Source of the DNA: Paenibacillus woosongensis
GTDB taxonomy: Bacteria > Bacillota > Bacilli > Paenibacillales > Paenibacillaceae
Assembly (NCBI RefSeq): GCF_009725165.1
Contig: NZ_WNZW01000002.1
Coordinates: 186,001 to 250,000, forward strand
Direction: 5' to 3'
Length of the DNA: 64,000 bases
Below are positions 30,216 through 38,773 of this stretch, piece after piece. The stretch's first letter is position 1. Each line of letters opens with the position of its first letter. Position numbers and translations under genes: made by a program. The notes beneath the pieces are model-generated. The model had not been told where the DNA came from, made no database searches, and saw nothing but the letters and a program-made list of their open reading frames with translations.

Positions 30216-31583
30216 TTATTGTCCGGCTGCATTCGCTTCGTCTTGTACTTTTTGCAGGGCGTCAAGCATAGCTTGTGGATCTTGAACGCCTTCAATGACG
30301 CGATGGATACCGCTGCTAAGCTCGGTGTTGACCTCAGCCTGCACCAAGGCATCGAACGCTGGCCATTTGTACTCTAGTTCATTCATGCGCAGAATGATTT
30401 CCTTAACCAGATCATTAGCCGCATTGGCCTCCAGATCTTCCTCATTCAAAATCATGGAAGGAAGCAAGCCGTCCTCCTTCAGACTTTGCAATTGAACTTC
30501 ATCACTGTAAAAGACCTTAATGAATGTTTTGACCGCTTCCAGCTTCTGCGGATCTTCCGCTACCTTTGCGGAGAAGCCATAGCCGTTGTTCGAGTCAACC
30601 ATCGAGCTGAAGCCGTCTCCTTCATTCAGCGGTGGCATGACGAAGAAGCCAAACTTGCTCTTGCCGTCAGCGCCCACCTCATCGTTGAACACGGAGGAAG
30701 CCCAGGAACCGTCGTACATCATTACGGCTTCATCCGTCAGCAGCTGGTTGCGCTGGCTATTGTAGTCGATGCCAAGCTCACCTTTCTTGAAATAACCCTT
30801 CTTCACCCATTCCTGATGCTTGCTCACGGCCTCGACCATTTTCGGATCATTCCACTTCGATTCACCGGTCTTGAATCCGGCCGTGAAATCTGCTCCGGCA
30901 TAGTACGCCCACAGGTTATTCGTCGTCATGAGCGGTACCCAAGCATCCTTGGAGCCTTGGGCGAAAGGAACCTTGCCGTCAGCCTTCACCTTCTCGGCAA
31001 GCGCTTCCAATTCGGCTAGCGTTTTCGGGACTTCCAGCCCTTTTGCAGCAAAGTACTCTTTATTATAGAAATACCCTTCGATCGATCCGCCTTTTGGCAG
31101 GCCGTATATTTTGCCATCGTATGTCCAAGGATCCAAGTTGATGAAACGCTCTCTCAAGTTCAACTCATCCAGAATTGGACCGATGTCAAGGACTAAGCCT
31201 TCTTTCGCGTATACGCCGATATCCGGGCTGCCGAAGGCATCGAAAATATCCGGAGGATTGCCTGCAGCCATTTCGCTTCTCAGCTTGTCTTTCCGGTTAA
31301 CCTCGCTGTCCACACCGTCAAGCTTGATCGTCAAACCAGGAACCTGCTCTTCGATCCTCTGCTTCACGGCCTCCAAGCGAGCCAAGCGGTTTTTGTTCGG
31401 TTCCCCGATTTCGATATGGCGCATTTTCAGCTCAAACGGCTCCGCTTTGCTGTTTTGCTGCGCATTTCCGCCATTGGCGCCCGTATTTACCGGCTCCACG
31501 GAATTGCTGCTTTTTCCGCAGCCCGCCACCAGAGCGCCGGCTACAAAAATCAGACTTAACATCATGATCAGACTTTTTCTCAC
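30216..31583 (-). CDS. Solute-binding lipoprotein of a sugar ABC transporter
   Basis: This is the extracytoplasmic binding protein of the CUT1 importer, 455 residues, with signal peptide and lipobox (LVAGC). It is the first gene of an operon with two permeases and a YesN-type regulator. It aligns closely with the orphan protein at 17978-19351, which points to a shared or related ligand. The start is GTG at 31583, with GGGAGG 7 nt upstream. Confidence 0.93.
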   Translation of the reverse strand: MRKSLIMMLSLIFVAGALVAGCGKSSNSVEPVNTGANGGNAQQNSKAEPFELKMRHIEIGEPNKNRLARLEAVKQRIEEQVPGLTIKLDGVDSEVNRKDKLRSEMAAGNPPDIFDAFGSPDIGVYAKEGLVLDIGPILDELNLRERFINLDPWTYDGKIYGLPKGGSIEGYFYNKEYFAAKGLEVPKTLAELEALAEKVKADGKVPFAQGSKDAWVPLMTTNNLWAYYAGADFTAGFKTGESKWNDPKMVEAVSKHQEWVKKGYFKKGELGIDYNSQRNQLLTDEAVMMYDGSWASSVFNDEVGADGKSKFGFFVMPPLNEGDGFSSMVDSNNGYGFSAKVAEDPQKLEAVKTFIKVFYSDEVQLQSLKEDGLLPSMILNEEDLEANAANDLVKEIILRMNELEYKWPAFDALVQAEVNTELSSGIHRVIEGVQDPQAMLDALQKVQDEANAAGQ

Positions 31584-31628
31584 TGTTTGACCTCCCTAAA
31601 TAATTGAGTAGTATTGCTATGCACCCTC

Positions 31629-31657
31629 ATTATAAAATAAGGCTTCCGGCCTGTAAG
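31629..31657 (-). promoter_or_regulatory. Promoter of the sugar ABC transporter operon
   Basis: On the minus strand a perfect TATAAT (31629-31634) lies 17 bp after a weak CTTACA (31652-31657). The poor -35 fits activation by the YesN-type regulator of the same operon. Confidence 0.7.
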
Positions 31658-31733
31658 GATGACAAATCCACTATTAGAGGAGATATTTCTATGGACTTCA
31701 TGAACCAGCGGCTTCGTCCGTCTTCATGCAAGC

Positions 31734-31774
31734 AAAAAGACGCCCTCCCAGCCAGTATCGGCTGACAGGACGCC
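31734..31774 (-). terminator. Terminator of nirB-nirD-nirC
   Basis: An imperfect GC-rich inverted repeat (GACGCCC ... GGACGCC with inner AGCC/GGCT) is followed on the minus strand by T5. Confidence 0.75.
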
Positions 31775-31794
31775 TTATTCTGCTAACTGCTTTC

Positions 31795-32589
31795 TCATCT
31801 CGAAACATCGTTTTTCTTGCGCACTGGGGAGATAAACCAATAAGCCATGCCTACAAATACAATGCCGCCTACCATATTCCCTAGCGTCACTGGAATCATA
31901 TTGTGCAGCCAGCCGGCGAGCGAAATCGTATCCGGATGGTTCGGGAGCAGCAGCGAGAGGCTGAGCAGCGTCATATTAGCAACGCTGTGCTCATAGCCGC
32001 TGGCAATGAAGGCAAAGAGGCACCACCAGATCAGCACCAGCTTGGAGATGTCATCCTTGGCGCGGTTCGCCATCCACAGGGCCAGACAGACAAGCCAGTT
32101 GCACAATATCCCGCGAAAAAACAGCTCTGATATCGGGGCAGCCATCTTCTTCGCTGAAGCAGCGAAAATCAAATGTTCCGGTCCGGCAGTCTTGAATAAG
32201 CCCGAACCGACGATGAGCAGGCATAGCGCCACTGCGCCCGCCAAGTTGCCGAGGAACACAATCGCCCAATTCTTCAGCGTGTCGCCTGGCGAAGTCCGCT
32301 TAGCAAGCGTACTGATCGTAAAAAACATGTTGTTTCCCGTAAACAGCTCCGAGCCGGCAAAGACGACCAAGGTGAGGGCTATCCCGAAGGATGCCCCCAT
32401 GACGAGCGATTGAATGGGAGATTCCGCTTTGGCCAGCGGAGCGCCGAGACTAAAGATAAGTATGATCCCGAGCCCCACATAGGCACCGGCGAGCAAAGCG
32501 GATACAATGTATCGCGGCAGGCTCTCCCGCATCGCGTCCCTTTTCTTGACTGCCGCTTCAATAATGGCCTCAATATTTTGCGTATACAT
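31795..32589 (-). CDS. nirC: Nitrite/formate transporter of the FNT family, probably NirC
   Basis: This is a pentameric membrane channel for small monovalent anions, 264 residues with about six membrane helices. Family signatures are the loop segment SELFTGNNMFF and the later N-W motif (GILCNWLVCLA). It is the last gene of the nirBD operon, so nitrite uptake is the most likely job. A formate role cannot be excluded, because FocA proteins have the same fold and pflB is in the window. Confidence 0.88.
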   Translation of the reverse strand: MYTQNIEAIIEAAVKKRDAMRESLPRYIVSALLAGAYVGLGIILIFSLGAPLAKAESPIQSLVMGASFGIALTLVVFAGSELFTGNNMFFTISTLAKRTSPGDTLKNWAIVFLGNLAGAVALCLLIVGSGLFKTAGPEHLIFAASAKKMAAPISELFFRGILCNWLVCLALWMANRAKDDISKLVLIWWCLFAFIASGYEHSVANMTLLSLSLLLPNHPDTISLAGWLHNMIPVTLGNMVGGIVFVGMAYWFISPVRKKNDVSR

Positions 32590-32647
32590 ATCAGTTCTCT
32601 CCCTTTGCTCCCGTCATTCATTCAAGCTTGAAAACCCGGCTAATTTC

Positions 32648-32971
32648 CTATGCGCCAATCCAGACGCCGCCGTCCTCTACCTTCACCTCATATACCTTCA
32701 CCTGTCCGGTATCCGGAGCTTGTACCAGCCCCGTCGTTAAATCGATCTTCCAATCGTACAGCGGATCATATAAATAGTGGCCCGACACGATACCCTCGGC
32801 CAGCGGCCCGCCCTTTGGGTGGGGATTCTTGTTCTCAACGGCATAGATCCGGTCGGAGGAATCGCGGAATACGGCAATTTGCTCGCCGTTTAATTCCACG
32901 ATCCGCCCGATCTGCTTCATAAACATATCCAGCGTGCCTACATGGTGCATGGTCTCCTGCGTTGCTCCCAT
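32648..32971 (-). CDS. nirD: Assimilatory-type nitrite reductase small subunit NirD
   Basis: This 107-residue Rieske-fold protein partners NirB in cytoplasmic NADH-dependent nitrite reduction to ammonium. The positions of the Rieske iron-sulfur ligands are changed (ENKNPHPKGG and LYDPLYDWKI lack the cysteines), as is normal for NirD, so it should hold no cluster. I start it at ATG 32971, where the ribosome site GGAG is 7 nt away; an ATG two codons earlier is too close to it. It starts 21 nt after nirB ends. Confidence 0.92.
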   Translation of the reverse strand: MGATQETMHHVGTLDMFMKQIGRIVELNGEQIAVFRDSSDRIYAVENKNPHPKGGPLAEGIVSGHYLYDPLYDWKIDLTTGLVQAPDTGQVKVYEVKVEDGGVWIGA

Positions 32972-32992
32972 CTCCATTCTCCTCTCTGATCG

Positions 32993-35422
32993 TTATCCCT
33001 TCATTTCTACGCTATGGAACATTTTGCTGCGGCTGTCATGGTCATTCAGCATTTTTCTCCAAGGCTCTTCCGCCTGTTTTAAGGCGAACTCGACGCGCTC
33101 TACCAGCTCCCGGCGATGATTCAGATCGTCGACGGCAGCAGCCTTGATTTGCTCCAGGCCAACGCGCTCAACCCATTCCGAGGTGCGTTCCAGATAATTT
33201 CCGGTCTCCCGGTAATATTGGATGACGGCGCCGCATACCTCGATGAGTTCCTCATCCGTCTTCACCTTGCAAAGCGAATCCGCCAGACGGGCTTTAATGC
33301 CGCCGTTGCCGCCGATGAAGATCTCCCAGCCCCCGTCGTTGCCGACGATGCCGATGTCCTTCGTGCAGGCTTCCGCGCAATTCCGCGGGCAGCCGTTGAC
33401 AGCCATTTTGAATTTGGCCGGATAGTCTATCCGCTCAAACTTGCGTTCCAGCAGCGCTCCCATGCTCATCGAATCCTGGGTGCCGAAACGGCAGAACTGC
33501 GAGCCTACGCAGGTCTTGACGGTACGCAGCGATTTTGCGTAAGCATACCCCGACGGCATGCCGAGCTCTTCCCATACCTTCGGCAGGTCCTCTTTTTTCA
33601 CGCCAATCAAATCGAGGCGCTGGCCGCCGGTCACTTTCACTACCTTAACATCGTATTTCAGCGAGACATCGGCGATCTTCTTCAGATCCTCCGGTGTCGT
33701 TACGCCCCCGTACATCCGCGGAACGACCGTATACGTTCCATCCTTCTGAATGTTGGCGTTCAACCGTTCATTGACGAAGCGCGATTCTTTCTCGTCCTCA
33801 TGGGTGTCCGGATAAATCATACCTAGGTAATAATTGAGCGCAGGGCGGCACTTCGAACATCCTTCCGGCTCATTCCAGCCGAGAACATGCATGACCTCTT
33901 TGGTCGTCTGCAGCCCCTTGGCTTTAATCTCGGCGACGATTTCGTCGCGGCTGAGCGTGGTGCAGCCGCAGATGCCCTGCTTCGCTGCGGTTTTGAACCC
34001 GTCTCCCAGCACATACTGCAGAATTTGCTCAACGACCGGCTTGCAGCCTCCGCACGAACGGGTTGCCCCGGTGCAGGCCTTGATTTCGTCCACCGTCGTC
34101 AGGCCCTGGTTCGTAACTGCGTCGATGATACTTCCTTTGGTCACCCCGTTGCAGCCGCAGACGATTTCATCGTCGGACATCGTCTCGACCGTAGCCGTTT
34201 TCTTCGCCCCGCTGCCGCAGCAGCCTGTGCCCATCAGCGTATTGTACAGCTCGTCGGTCATGGCCGTTTTTTGTTTGATCAGCTTTTGCAGCTCCGCCGA
34301 ATCCGTGATGTCCCCATACAGGACGGCGCCAACCATAATGCCATCCTTAAGCAATATTTTCTTATACGTGCGCTTCCAATCATCCTTGCTCGCGATGACC
34401 GTATGCTCGGGTCCGTCAATAAATTCGCCGGTCGAGAATACGTCCACGCCGGAAATTTTCAATTTCGTAGATACGACCGATCCCTCATAAGCAGCGGTTT
34501 CTACTCCGCAAATATGCTTCGCCAGCACCATTCCCTGCTCGAAGAGCGGAGCCACGAGGCCGTAGCATACGCCGCGATGTTCATTGCACTCGCCTACCGA
34601 ATATACGTCCTTCATCGACGTCTGCATGTAATCGTTGACGACAATGCCCCGGTTTACTTCGATGCCGCTGTTCTTGGCTACCTCAACGTTTGGTTTGATG
34701 CCTACGGCCATTACGACGAACTCCGCGTCCAGCACAGTATCGTCGGCAAAGCGAAGGCCGCTCACTCTCTCTCCGCCAAGCAGCTCGACCGTCTGTGCCT
34801 GCATTTTGAACTTAATGCCCTGGCGCTCCAGCTCCGCGCGCAGCATAAGCGCGGCCTGATGATCCAGCTGCCGCTCCATTAGATCCTCCATCAAATGGAC
34901 AACCGTAACGTCCATGCCCAGTTGCACAAGACCTTTGGCAGCCTCGAGCCCCAGCAGTCCCCCGCCGATGACAGCCGCTTTCTTATACGTTTTGGCAGCC
35001 TCCAGCATCTGATTGCAGTCTGCAATATCGCGGAAGCCGATCACGCCTTGCTTGTCGCTGCCCGGAATAGGCAGAATAAATGAGTTTGATCCTGTGGCGA
35101 TAATCACCTTGTCGTAAGGAACCCTCATTCCCTCTTCGGTCACTACTTCTTTATGCGTTTCGTCAATTTTTACGACCTTGGTTCCTGTGTGCAGCGTAAT
35201 ACCGTTGTCAGCGTACCATTGCCAGTCATTAAGAACGATATCGTCGATCGTCTTGCTTCCCTCAAGCACATAGGAGAGCATAATGCGATTATAGTTCGGA
35301 TGCGGCTCGCTGCCGAATACCGTAATTTCAAATTGTGTTGTCAACTTCAGAATTTGTTCGACTGTACTGATTCCGGCCATTCCGTTCCCGATCACGACCA
35401 GTTTAGGCTTATGAGTATTCAT
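32993..35422 (-). CDS. nirB: NADH-dependent nitrite reductase large subunit NirB
   Basis: It reduces nitrite to ammonium in the cytoplasm with NADH, FAD, [2Fe-2S], siroheme and [4Fe-4S]. The N-terminal flavoprotein part begins VVIGNGMAG, with a second dinucleotide fold at AVIGGGLLGLEAA. Two cysteine-rich BFD-like segments follow (CGCNG...CGGC and CGC...CSKC). The C-terminal sulfite-reductase-like half ends with the siroheme cluster ligands CVGSQFC and CPRNC. The open frame reaches 35470, but a -10 element ends just before that point, so I use ATG 35422 (809 residues), preceded by AAGGAGG at 11 nt. Two perfect Fnr boxes lie upstream. Confidence 0.96.
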   Translation of the reverse strand: MNTHKPKLVVIGNGMAGISTVEQILKLTTQFEITVFGSEPHPNYNRIMLSYVLEGSKTIDDIVLNDWQWYADNGITLHTGTKVVKIDETHKEVVTEEGMRVPYDKVIIATGSNSFILPIPGSDKQGVIGFRDIADCNQMLEAAKTYKKAAVIGGGLLGLEAAKGLVQLGMDVTVVHLMEDLMERQLDHQAALMLRAELERQGIKFKMQAQTVELLGGERVSGLRFADDTVLDAEFVVMAVGIKPNVEVAKNSGIEVNRGIVVNDYMQTSMKDVYSVGECNEHRGVCYGLVAPLFEQGMVLAKHICGVETAAYEGSVVSTKLKISGVDVFSTGEFIDGPEHTVIASKDDWKRTYKKILLKDGIMVGAVLYGDITDSAELQKLIKQKTAMTDELYNTLMGTGCCGSGAKKTATVETMSDDEIVCGCNGVTKGSIIDAVTNQGLTTVDEIKACTGATRSCGGCKPVVEQILQYVLGDGFKTAAKQGICGCTTLSRDEIVAEIKAKGLQTTKEVMHVLGWNEPEGCSKCRPALNYYLGMIYPDTHEDEKESRFVNERLNANIQKDGTYTVVPRMYGGVTTPEDLKKIADVSLKYDVKVVKVTGGQRLDLIGVKKEDLPKVWEELGMPSGYAYAKSLRTVKTCVGSQFCRFGTQDSMSMGALLERKFERIDYPAKFKMAVNGCPRNCAEACTKDIGIVGNDGGWEIFIGGNGGIKARLADSLCKVKTDEELIEVCGAVIQYYRETGNYLERTSEWVERVGLEQIKAAAVDDLNHRRELVERVEFALKQAEEPWRKMLNDHDSRSKMFHSVEMKG

Positions 35423-35476
35423 ATCGAGGAATGCCTCCTTCTTAACTTTGATCCTTTGTTTCCATTTCATGGTGTT

Positions 35477-35482
35477 ATTATA
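35477..35482 (-). promoter_or_regulatory. -10 element of the nirBDC operon
   Basis: A TATAAT on the minus strand gives a start near 35470, leaving a leader of about 50 nt. There is no recognisable -35, as expected for an Fnr-activated promoter. Confidence 0.7.
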
Positions 35483-35503
35483 TAATTAAAATTTAAATGA
35501 GAT

Positions 35504-35519
35504 TGTGATTACATTCACA
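35504..35519 (-). promoter_or_regulatory. Perfect Fnr box of nirB, promoter-proximal
   Basis: TGTGA-TTACAT-TCACA. Its centre is 41.5 bp upstream of the predicted start at 35470, the classic position for Fnr activation. Confidence 0.85.
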
Positions 35520-35524
35520 TTAAT

Positions 35525-35540
35525 TGTGAATATTATCACA
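35525..35540 (-). promoter_or_regulatory. Perfect Fnr box of nirB, distal
   Basis: TGTGA-ATATTA-TCACA lies 21 bp centre to centre from the proximal box, two helical turns. In extended form it also fits Rex at 13 of 14 positions. Confidence 0.8.
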
Positions 35541-35578
35541 AGAACTGTCACATTTTTCTTTTCTTCCCGCTTGCATCC

Positions 35579-35635
35579 TGCATTTCGCGAAGTTCGGCCT
35601 TGCGCAATATTTTAGTCCAATCTTCGCGAAATGCA
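35579..35635. repeat. 14-bp perfect inverted repeat upstream of nirB
   Basis: TGCATTTCGCGAAG (35579-35592) and CTTCGCGAAATGCA (35622-35635) are exact complements around a 29-nt spacer. No T-run follows on either side, so it is not an obvious terminator. Confidence 0.75.
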
Positions 35636-35661
35636 ATCCCTTAGAGCAGAGGATCACCAAA

Positions 35662-36372
35662 TTACATTCTGATCAGCTCCAGCTGCACGTTATCATGTGG
35701 TTTAAGGCGCATTTCCAGCCCGTTCTCCTTAAGCTCTTTATGATTTACCTTTAAAATCCACATTTCATGCATGCCTGGCTGTTGTCCATTAACAGCAATA
35801 ATTTGCTTGTTGTTCAAATTGAATGTGACGATTCCGCTCATTCTCAGCAGATCCCTTACCGTAATGTTATCTTCATACCGCTTCACAAACTGCAGCCGTT
35901 CCCCGCCGCTAGCGACGCCATGATTTACGGTTAATATGATCGCTTCCTGCCCCGTCAAATCCCCTTCGCTGTTCACCGTCTTGACATAGACGAGGATAAC
36001 GTCGCCCTTCTTCAGCTTTGTGCTCCAGTCCTCCGGCTTCAAGTCCTGCTTATTTAATTTCACGCCCCATTCCAGGGTCGTATCCAGCGATACATCCCCA
36101 ACGGACAAGATGCCTTTGCCATCACTCGTAAGCTGGATCAGCTGGCTCTCCAGCGCCTGCCGCACGGTAAGTCCCTCCATATAATCAAAATGAATACTGC
36201 TGGTTACATCAGGAATCAAGGTGCTTCCATCGATTTTCAAAGTAATGTCATGTTCCTCTTGCTTATGTTCGACCGGAGCCGGAGGCTCTTTTACAGTCTG
36301 CGACGTACAGCCTGTCCCGAGCAGAGCGAGCATTGCGGTCAACATCGATATAAAAGCCATTTTATAGTTCAT
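35662..36372 (-). CDS. Hypothetical lipoprotein with two tandem beta-grasp-like repeats
   Basis: The product is a 236-residue lipoprotein with lipobox (LLGTGC). The mature part seems to hold two related domains: the first (about 40-135) runs from ITLKIDG through YMEGLTVRQAL to LNKQDLKPE, and the second (about 145-236) from IILTVNHG through YEDNITVRDLL to VNHKELKENG. The pattern resembles the DUF4430/SLBB-like folds that bind ligands outside the cell. I start it at ATG 36372 (AGGTG upstream), ten codons inside the open frame. The function is unknown. It stands alone between nirB and an oxidoreductase gene. Confidence 0.7.
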   Translation of the reverse strand: MNYKMAFISMLTAMLALLGTGCTSQTVKEPPAPVEHKQEEHDITLKIDGSTLIPDVTSSIHFDYMEGLTVRQALESQLIQLTSDGKGILSVGDVSLDTTLEWGVKLNKQDLKPEDWSTKLKKGDVILVYVKTVNSEGDLTGQEAIILTVNHGVASGGERLQFVKRYEDNITVRDLLRMSGIVTFNLNNKQIIAVNGQQPGMHEMWILKVNHKELKENGLEMRLKPHDNVQLELIRM

Positions 36373-36516
36373 ATCTGCACCTGCTTTCCATATAGGCCTC
36401 ACCCGAGTTCTCTCTTTCTAGCATAACGGACTCGAATCCAGTTCTCAAACATGGATGCTAAGCAAAGTGTTTTAAATTGCATATACTATAGTACACCACC
36501 GACCATTTCTGCCAAC

Positions 36517-36544
36517 AAAAAAAGGCCCCCTCTTCAGGGCAGCC
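36517..36544 (-). terminator. Terminator of the hxlR-oxidoreductase pair
   Basis: A GC-rich hairpin (GGC-CCCT/AGGG-GCC) is followed on the minus strand by T7. The rest of the gap to 36372 shows nothing else I can support. Confidence 0.75.
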
Positions 36545-36578
36545 CGCATAGAACAATAAAATGATAACTTAAACTTCG

Positions 36579-37163
36579 TTATTCGCTTTTAAGTATATCG
36601 TGGTCAACGTAGCGTTCGCCATTAAGCTCGCTGATTAATTCGATGGCTACCTTTGCTCCATCGCCTGCGGTAATGATCGTATGGACGCTGACGCCGGCAG
36701 CCGTGCCCGCTGCCCAGATCCGCGGCTTGCTCGTTCTTCCGGCTCCGTCCGTCTGGATCACCGTCTTGATCCGCGGCTCCGTGCCTTCCTTCAGTTCGAG
36801 CCCGATGGAGCTGGCCAAGTCGGTCAGGACACCCGTAGCCAGAATAATATGGGATGCTTCAAAGCTGCGGCCTGAATCCGTCTTCACGGTCACTTTCGAA
36901 CCGCCATTCGTATCAATGGCCGTTACCTTCTCTTCGATGAATTTGGCCCCGAACTTCTCTGCCTGTTCACGTCCAATTTGCAGTAACTCCGGACCGGATA
37001 TTCCCTTTGCTCCATAATGGTTCTCGATCCATGCCCGTTTCGTCATGCTCGTATTGCTATCAAGCACAAGGGTCTCCTTCCCTGCCTTTGCCAGGAACAA
37101 AGCTGCGCTAGCCCCCGCTGGCCCTGCTCCGATCACAATGACCTCAGCCACAAGTACACCCAC
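36579..37163 (-). CDS. Short NAD(P)/FAD-dependent oxidoreductase, thioredoxin-reductase-like
   Basis: This is a 194-residue flavoprotein with the FAD-binding VIVIGAGPAGASAA at the N terminus, ILATGV mid-protein and a C-terminal FAD-contacting segment ending with IWAAGTAAG. It lacks the separate NADPH domain and the redox CxxC of true thioredoxin reductases. It belongs to the short one-domain forms, so it is not simply truncated. The start is a GTG; the one at 37163 or the one four codons later are both possible. It follows an HxlR regulator by 46 nt. Confidence 0.8.
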   Translation of the reverse strand: MGVLVAEVIVIGAGPAGASAALFLAKAGKETLVLDSNTSMTKRAWIENHYGAKGISGPELLQIGREQAEKFGAKFIEEKVTAIDTNGGSKVTVKTDSGRSFEASHIILATGVLTDLASSIGLELKEGTEPRIKTVIQTDGAGRTSKPRIWAAGTAAGVSVHTIITAGDGAKVAIELISELNGERYVDHDILKSE

Positions 37164-37209
37164 TTTCGTTATTATTCGTGCCGCTCCGTCTCAGGTAACG
37201 GCACGAAGC

Positions 37210-37527
37210 TTAGTCGATCCATTTCTCGGCCCAGCATTGAACCTCGCCCATGACCGGCCCCAATGCCAGCCCTTTTTCCGTCAGTTCATATTCGATCCTC
37301 ACCGGCGTCTCTGGATATACGTGACGGACGAGAATGCCTTCATTCTCCAGATCCTTCATCCGTTCAGACAGCATTTTATCGCTCATCGACGGAATCAAGT
37401 TGGAGATGTCCTTAAATCGCTTAGGCCCGGTCATCAACGAATGAATGATCAGTCCGTTCCAGCGCTTGCCCAAGATCGAGAATGCCGACTCGAACCGCGG
37501 ACACAGCGTATGATGCGCATCTTCCAT
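37210..37527 (-). CDS. HxlR-family winged-helix regulator
   Basis: This is a 105-residue DNA-binding protein with the family's hallmark start (CPRFESAFSILGKRWNGLII) and winged-helix segment (RFKDISNLIPSMSDKMLSERM). Many HxlR proteins sense electrophiles or oxidants through a cysteine near the N terminus; one is present at about residue 9. It is the first gene of a pair with a flavin oxidoreductase, a typical redox-response arrangement. GAGAGGTG precedes the ATG. A possible operator with TAAA and GTTTA arms lies just upstream near 37570. Confidence 0.9.
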   Translation of the reverse strand: MEDAHHTLCPRFESAFSILGKRWNGLIIHSLMTGPKRFKDISNLIPSMSDKMLSERMKDLENEGILVRHVYPETPVRIEYELTEKGLALGPVMGEVQCWAEKWID

Positions 37528-37722
37528 TGCTCTTCACCTCTCTACCCGAGTGAACTCGGAAAACCTAAAACTTACGTTTAGTTAGTATATATCAACCTTA
37601 ACATATTTTTTACACCGTGAACACTGGGATAATATTTGATTATACCGCAAAAAGAGCGCAGAGTGAATCCGCTTTAAGTTCCATTTCTTCCTTGCCTTTC
37701 GTCTTGTTAGATACCATCTAAC

Positions 37723-37749
37723 AAAAAACGGCTACCAAGGCGGTAGCCG
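37723..37749 (-). terminator. Terminator of the oxidoreductase/isomerase operon
   Basis: CGGCTACC and GGTAGCCG form a perfect stem, followed on the minus strand by T6. Confidence 0.9.
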
Positions 37750-37779
37750 CTATTTCTAGTATACTGCTTCCTTAACCAA

Positions 37780-38748
37780 TTATACCCACCACATATCAGC
37801 GGCGGAATCCTCGATCATGATTCCCTGTAAATTGCGTACCGCCTTCGTGAAGCCTTCCTCAATCGACATCAATCCGTCTTCATGCTCGATGCTGATCACA
37901 TAGTCGTAGCCGACCAGGCGGAGAGCGCTGATGATATCGCTCCAAGTCTTAAGATCATGGCCGTAGCCGACCGTACGGAACTGCCAAGCCCGGTCCATCA
38001 TCGCTGTATACGGCTGCATGTCCGTGATGCCGTGCATATTGACGTTAACAGGATCTACGGAAGTATCCTTTGCATGGAAATGGTGAATTGCTCCGGCACG
38101 GCCCAGAATGGAAATCGCCTGTACCGGATCGATGCCCTGCCACCACATATGGCTTGGGTCCAGGTTAGCTCCGATGACTTCGCCCGCAGCCTCGCGCAGC
38201 CGCAGCAACGTGCCCGGCGTATGAACGGAAAATCCGCCATGAAGCTCCAAACCGATTTTCACATTCCGGTCAGCGGCATATTTTCCCCATTCCGTCCAAT
38301 AAGGGATCACCTTGTTCTCCCACTGCCAGGCCAGTATTTCCTGATAGTCGTTCGGCCAAGGAGCTACCGGCCAGTTCGGATACTTGGCATCCTCATGATC
38401 GCCCGGACAGCCCGAGAACGTATTAACGACCGGAACCTCCAGCCGCTCCGCTAGCTGTACCGTCTTGACGAACGCATCGTGGAATTCCTTGGCAATCGCC
38501 TTCTGTGGATGCAGCGGATTGCCGTGGCAGCTTAGTGCGCTGATGATCATGCCCCGTGATTCCACCGCTTTCTTGAAGCGTTCCAGCGCCGCCTTGTCCT
38601 CAAGCAGCACGTCCGGGTTGCAGTGAGCATTGCCGGGATAACCCCCGGTGCCGATTTCCACGGCCTTTAGGCCCTGCCCTGCCGCCATATCCAGCGCCTT
38701 TTCCAATGAACGTCCGCCAAACAAAACGAGAAATACCCCTAGTTTCAT
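37780..38748 (-). CDS. Sugar phosphate isomerase/epimerase-like TIM barrel (copy 2)
   Basis: This is a 322-residue xylose-isomerase-like TIM barrel (AP_endonuc_2 family). Visible metal or catalytic positions are LELHGGF, NLDPSHMWWQG, HFHAKDT and SIEHED near the barrel ends. It is the last of four genes in which oxidoreductases and isomerase-like proteins alternate. Such pairs oxidise and rearrange sugars or cyclitols, and in some bacteria cleave glycosides through 3-keto intermediates. The exact substrate is unknown. Confidence 0.88.
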   Translation of the reverse strand: MKLGVFLVLFGGRSLEKALDMAAGQGLKAVEIGTGGYPGNAHCNPDVLLEDKAALERFKKAVESRGMIISALSCHGNPLHPQKAIAKEFHDAFVKTVQLAERLEVPVVNTFSGCPGDHEDAKYPNWPVAPWPNDYQEILAWQWENKVIPYWTEWGKYAADRNVKIGLELHGGFSVHTPGTLLRLREAAGEVIGANLDPSHMWWQGIDPVQAISILGRAGAIHHFHAKDTSVDPVNVNMHGITDMQPYTAMMDRAWQFRTVGYGHDLKTWSDIISALRLVGYDYVISIEHEDGLMSIEEGFTKAVRNLQGIMIEDSAADMWWV

Positions 38749-38773
38749 GGTTGAACCTCCTTAGATCTATGGA

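Noticed and set aside
31795..32589. Assignment of the FNT channel as formate channel FocA because pflB is in the window
   Set aside because: It is in the nirBD operon, 9 kb from pflB and past a different operon, so nitrite is the better substrate.
36579..37163. Short flavin oxidoreductase taken as a truncated thioredoxin reductase pseudogene
   Set aside because: It has an intact start and stop, both FAD-binding ends of the fold and a dedicated regulator, matching a known short family.
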